From the NCBI GenBank assembly GCA_003491635.1, contig DNCG01000083.1:1-7216 (forward strand): DNA of 7,216 nucleotides, read 5' to 3'. This DNA is from Actinomycetota bacterium (GTDB lineage: Bacteria; Actinomycetota; Aquicultoria; Subteraquimicrobiales; UBA9087). Each line of letters opens with the position of its first letter. The first letter of the stretch is position 1. A model generated the notes under the pieces. It was not told where the DNA came from, searched no databases, and saw only the letters and a program-made list of their open reading frames with translations. Positions 4,871-7,216 of the stretch are shown piece by piece. A program made the position numbers and the translations under genes.

Positions 4871-5611
4871 ATGAAGTTAATCGTTTTGGGAAGTTCGGCC
4901 ACTTATCCCATTCCCGGGAGAGCTTGCAGTGGATACCTTGTGAGAGAGGCTGATACAAATATTCTACTGGATCTGGGCACGGGAGTTTTGAGCAACCTAT
5001 TTCGGTGGGTCGATCCTTTCGATCTCGACGCCGTTATAATCACGCATCTTCACACGGACCACTTTCTCGACATCTATCCCTTGCGGTACTATCTGCAGTT
5101 TGGTGAGGGAGCTCTCCCACTTCGCATCCTTGCTCCCGCTGGTGCCGAGGAATTTCTCACCAGGATTGTCTCTGACGAGGGCCGGAAAAAATTTTTGGAG
5201 GTATTCGAGTTCGGGACCATATGGGGTGGATCGAGCTTAGAGATCGGTGACTGCAGATTGGAGTTCTTTGAGGTGCCTCATCTAATCCCAACCTATGGGG
5301 TGGCGGTCGAGGATGGGTCGAGGATAGTTTATTCTTCCGATTGCTCCTACAGCGCTCGTCTGGTCGATGCGGCGCGACGGGTGGATATGCTCATCTGTGA
5401 GGCGATGCTTCAAGAGAAGGATGCCCATCTCCAGGTCGGTCACTTAAGTGCGGGGCTGGCTGGAAAGATCGCCCGGGAGGCGGATGTGAAGCGGTTGCTT
5501 TTGACCCATATCTGGCCGGCCTATGATTGCTCTGTGTCTAAAAAGGAGGCGGAAGCGTTTTTTGGGGGAGAAGTGATTTTGGCGGAGGAAAACAAGAGCT
5601 ACGAGATTTAG
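4871..5611 (+). CDS. MBL-fold metallo-hydrolase, YhfI/Rv1339-like short RNase Z relative
   Basis: This is a 246-residue cytoplasmic metallo-beta-lactamase-fold enzyme. The dinuclear metal site is complete: THLHTDH (H59, H61, D63, H64), PHLIPTYG (H137), YSSDCSY (bridging D157) and LLLTHIWPAYD (H213). A GHLSA motif (190-194) precedes the last histidine, as in the RNase Z superfamily. The protein lacks the long flexible arm that RNase Z uses to grip tRNA, so tRNA 3' processing is unlikely. The closest family resemblance by pattern is the short-form group containing B. subtilis YhfI and M. tuberculosis Rv1339; Rv1339 has been reported to hydrolyse cAMP and lies between murI and rphA, the same neighbourhood as here. 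A cyclic-nucleotide or related phosphodiesterase is thus a reasonable guess, but the substrate is not readable from sequence. It starts one base after the queT stop, with AGGA about ten bases before the ATG. Confidence 0.88.
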   Translation: MKLIVLGSSATYPIPGRACSGYLVREADTNILLDLGTGVLSNLFRWVDPFDLDAVIITHLHTDHFLDIYPLRYYLQFGEGALPLRILAPAGAEEFLTRIVSDEGRKKFLEVFEFGTIWGGSSLEIGDCRLEFFEVPHLIPTYGVAVEDGSRIVYSSDCSYSARLVDAARRVDMLICEAMLQEKDAHLQVGHLSAGLAGKIAREADVKRLLLTHIWPAYDCSVSKKEAEAFFGGEVILAEENKSYEI

Positions 5612-5628
5612 TTTCTGAGGTGATTTTC

Positions 5629-6390
5629 ATGGAGAGGGTCGATGGCAGAAAGTCGAACGATTTGCGCAAGGTGAATATCGTCAGGAATTATATTCCCCAC
5701 GCGGAGGGGTCAGTTCTCTTCGAGCTGGGAAATACCAGGGTAATCTGCACCGCCAGCGTCGAGGATAAAATTCCCCAATTTCTACAGGGAACGGGCCAAG
5801 GATGGATAACCGCGGAGTACGCTATGCTTCCGCGATCCACGACTGTCCGCACATCGAGGGCATCCACTTCTGGTAGAGTTGGGGGAAGAACCCATGAGAT
5901 TCAGCGCCTCATCGGCCGTTCCCTTCGGGCTGTGGCGGATCTGGAAAAGATGCCTGAGATTACCATTTGGGTGGATTGTGATGTGATCCAAGCTGATGGG
6001 GGAACGAGGACCGCCTCCATCACGGGAGCCTTCATCGCACTCTTCGATGCTGTAAAATATCTGTTGAAAGAAGGGAAGATAACCGAATTTCCCTTGAGGG
6101 AGTATGTGGCGGCAACCAGTGTGGGCATTGTGGATGGTGTCCCGTGTCTCGATCTGTGTTGTCCGGAGGATGTTTCTGCCCAGGTGGATATGAATGTTGT
6201 TATGAGCAGCTCGGGCAAGTTTGTGGAAATTCAAGGTACCGCTGAAAAGCACCCCTTTTCGAAGGAGGAGCTGGATAAACTGCTAAAGTTGGCGGAGAAG
6301 GGGATAAGGGAGCTAATGGAGTGTCAGAAATCGATCGTCGGGGAGGAGTTTGAGGAATTAGTTGAGGGTAGTAATCGCCAGTCGGAATGA
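5629..6390 (+). CDS. rph: Ribonuclease PH
   Basis: RNase PH is a phosphate-dependent 3' exoribonuclease that trims tRNA and other RNA 3' tails, forming a ring-shaped hexamer. The 253-residue protein carries the family blocks VDGRKSNDLR (4-13), GNTRVICTASVED (34-46), GWITAEYAMLPRST (58-71), GRTHEIQRLIGRSLRA (86-101), DCDVIQADGGTRTASITGA (116-134) and VDMNVVM (186-192). By alignment with the B. subtilis enzyme, R69, R74 and R77 match the hexamer-interface arginines, R87 and T126-R127 the phosphate site, and D181 and D187 the two metal aspartates. The usual DYEED block reads CCPED, so two cysteines (177-178) replace DY while the catalytic Asp is kept. ATG at 5629 is chosen over GTG at 5620 because GAGGTG (5617-5622) is its ribosome site at good spacing. 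The 3' end overlaps rdgB by 29 bases. Confidence 0.97.
   Translation: MERVDGRKSNDLRKVNIVRNYIPHAEGSVLFELGNTRVICTASVEDKIPQFLQGTGQGWITAEYAMLPRSTTVRTSRASTSGRVGGRTHEIQRLIGRSLRAVADLEKMPEITIWVDCDVIQADGGTRTASITGAFIALFDAVKYLLKEGKITEFPLREYVAATSVGIVDGVPCLDLCCPEDVSAQVDMNVVMSSSGKFVEIQGTAEKHPFSKEELDKLLKLAEKGIRELMECQKSIVGEEFEELVEGSNRQSE
6351..6356 (+). promoter_or_regulatory. Ribosome binding site for the rdgB TTG start
   Basis: TGAGGA lies five bases before TTG at 6362, inside the 3' end of rph. It supports the TTG start, which places MRVVIASRN exactly at the expected family N-terminus. Confidence 0.7.
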
Positions 6391-6964
6391 CGGAAAGATA
6401 AGGGAGATAAAGGAGATCATTAAACTGCCCGGTATCGAATTCCTTTCGTATCGGGATTTTTGTAGTTGGCCCGAGATTCAAGAGACCGGAAACTCCTTTC
6501 GGGAGAATGCTCTTCTGAAAGCGAGGGCTATTGCGAGCTATTTTCAGCTACCGGCTCTCGCCGATGATTCTGGATTGGAAGTGGATGCGTTGGAGGGAAA
6601 ACCCGGGACTTTCTCTTCCCGATATGCGGGGGAGGAGGCCTCTGATGAAGAAAACAACGCTAAGCTTCTGAGAGAGCTCGAAGGGCGTCCAGTTGAAGAA
6701 AGAACGGCCCGCTATGGGTGTGTCGCCGCTTTTGCCGATCCCGCGGGGCGTACTTTAATAACGGAGGGGGTATGCGAAGGACGCATTGGCTTCGGAGTCC
6801 GGGGTGTTGGTGGTTTTGGTTATGATCCCCTCTTTATCCCCTCGGGTTACGAAAAAACCATGGCGGAACTTTCGGCGAAGGAGAAGAATAGAATCAGCCA
6901 TCGGGGGCAGGCTTTTAGAAGGATGAAGGGACTATTGGGGAAAAAGCCAGACATCAACCCTTGA
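6362..6964 (+). CDS. rdgB: XTP/dITP pyrophosphatase (non-canonical purine NTP cleansing), RdgB/HAM1 family
   Basis: RdgB hydrolyses dITP, ITP and XTP to the monophosphate plus pyrophosphate, keeping deaminated purines out of DNA and RNA. The 200-residue length is typical. The family motifs appear in order: IASRNDGKIREI (5-16), ETGNSFRENALLKA (41-54, Lys53), ADDSGLEVDALEGKPG (67-82, catalytic Asp69), SSRYAG (85-90), GGFGYDPLF (150-158) and ELSAKEKNRISHRGQA (169-184, with the SHR specificity motif at 179-181). It starts at TTG within the rph coding end, so it is probably translated by coupling to rph. The rph-rdgB pair is conserved in many Gram-positive bacteria. No terminator is visible immediately after its TGA. 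Confidence 0.97.
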   Translation: MRVVIASRNDGKIREIKEIIKLPGIEFLSYRDFCSWPEIQETGNSFRENALLKARAIASYFQLPALADDSGLEVDALEGKPGTFSSRYAGEEASDEENNAKLLRELEGRPVEERTARYGCVAAFADPAGRTLITEGVCEGRIGFGVRGVGGFGYDPLFIPSGYEKTMAELSAKEKNRISHRGQAFRRMKGLLGKKPDINP

Positions 6965-6998
6965 GGAGAATCCCCATCTGCGTGCTATAAGCGTCTGG

Positions 6999-7007
6999 TG
7001 TTATAAT
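6999..7007 (+). promoter_or_regulatory. Candidate extended -10 promoter
   Basis: TGTTATAAT is a perfect extended -10 element (TGnTATAAT). No good -35 box is present 17 bases upstream, which extended -10 promoters can tolerate. It would start transcripts near 7014, reading toward the tRNA gene. Confidence 0.45.
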
Positions 7008-7063
7008 ATAGTGGTGAAGCGATTGCGCACTTTGTCAATCGGATAACGGTCGGGTTTGGAGGT

Positions 7064-7092
7064 TTGACTGGGTTGACCATTTATTCTATACT
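7064..7092 (+). promoter_or_regulatory. Sigma-A/sigma-70-type promoter for tRNA-Pro
   Basis: TTGACT (7064-7069) and TATACT (7087-7092) each match consensus at 5 of 6 positions and are separated by exactly 17 bases. The start would fall near 7099, leaving a leader of about 40 bases before the tRNA. That leader contains a small CGGTG-gac-CACCG hairpin (7116-7128). Confidence 0.75.
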
Positions 7093-7140
7093 CTTTTCGC
7101 TCAATCTCCATGTAACGGTGGACCACCGACCGATTTTATA

Positions 7141-7216
7141 CGGGGTGTGGCGCAGTTTGGTTTAGCGCGCTTGCTTTGGGAGCAAGAGGTCGGAGGTTCA
7201 AATCCTCTCACCCCGA
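7141..7216 (+). tRNA. tRNA-Pro, anticodon UGG
   Basis: A complete 76-base cloverleaf is visible. The acceptor stem is CGGGGTG/CACCCCG with discriminator A at 7216; the D stem is GCGC/GCGC; the anticodon stem is CTTGC/GCAAG with loop TTTGGGA (anticodon TGG at positions 34-36, G at 37 as usual for proline); the variable loop is five bases; the T arm is GGAGG-ttcaaat-CCTCT with one G-U pair. The window ends on the discriminator, so whether CCA is encoded cannot be seen. UGG can read proline CCN codons by wobble. Confidence 0.96.

Noticed and set aside
5782..6252. 156-codon minus-strand frame opposite rph
   Set aside because: It lies wholly within the well-supported RNase PH gene, has no ribosome site and no motif; it is a shadow frame.
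1..7216. CRISPR array, transposon, phage genes or defence system
   Set aside because: No regularly spaced repeats, transposase, integrase, phage or defence domain was seen on either strand; all long frames are housekeeping genes.

Overview
The window carries a compact, almost entirely plus-strand stretch of conserved bacterial housekeeping genes. Base composition is balanced (around 50% GC by eye), Shine-Dalgarno sites are strong (GGAGG/GAGGTGA types), TTG and GTG starts occur, and promoters match the vegetative sigma consensus. Gene order mixes an rnr-smpB-ssrA arrangement, familiar from Bacillota, with a murI - MBL hydrolase - rph - rdgB order that matches Mycobacterium tuberculosis Rv1338-Rv1341. 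A deep-branching Actinomycetota or a Bacillota-like lineage is the best guess. This is inference from synteny, not a taxonomic proof.

Left block (1-3326), RNA quality control: the 3' part of rnr (RNase R, cut by the window edge), a repeat-like spacer, smpB, a heptamer tandem repeat, and ssrA (tmRNA) encoding the short tag ANDYALAA. About 170 bases of palindrome-rich sequence separate ssrA from a clear intrinsic terminator. Together these genes form the trans-translation module: tmRNA-SmpB rescues stalled ribosomes and tags the nascent peptide, and RNase R is known in other bacteria to degrade the defective mRNA.

Middle spacer (3327-3544): a possible 29-codon ORF or gene remnant, several small hairpins and a good sigma-A-type promoter (TTTAAA, 17-base spacer, TATAAT) reading toward murI.

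Right block (3545-6964), one tightly packed operon: murI (glutamate racemase, D-Glu for peptidoglycan), queT (predicted queuosine-precursor ECF S-component, translationally coupled to murI by a 4-base overlap), a YhfI/Rv1339-like metallo-beta-lactamase-fold hydrolase, rph (RNase PH) and rdgB (XTP/dITP pyrophosphatase, overlapping rph by 29 bases).

Right edge (6965-7216): two candidate promoters and a tRNA-Pro(UGG) whose discriminator base is the last base of the window.

I see no defence system, CRISPR array, insertion sequence, transposase or integrase. Nothing here convincingly supports a new biological system. The items most worth a second look are the tmRNA 3' end and the palindromic insert next to it, the RNase R with no basic tail, queT inside a conserved operon, and a few unusual motif variants.
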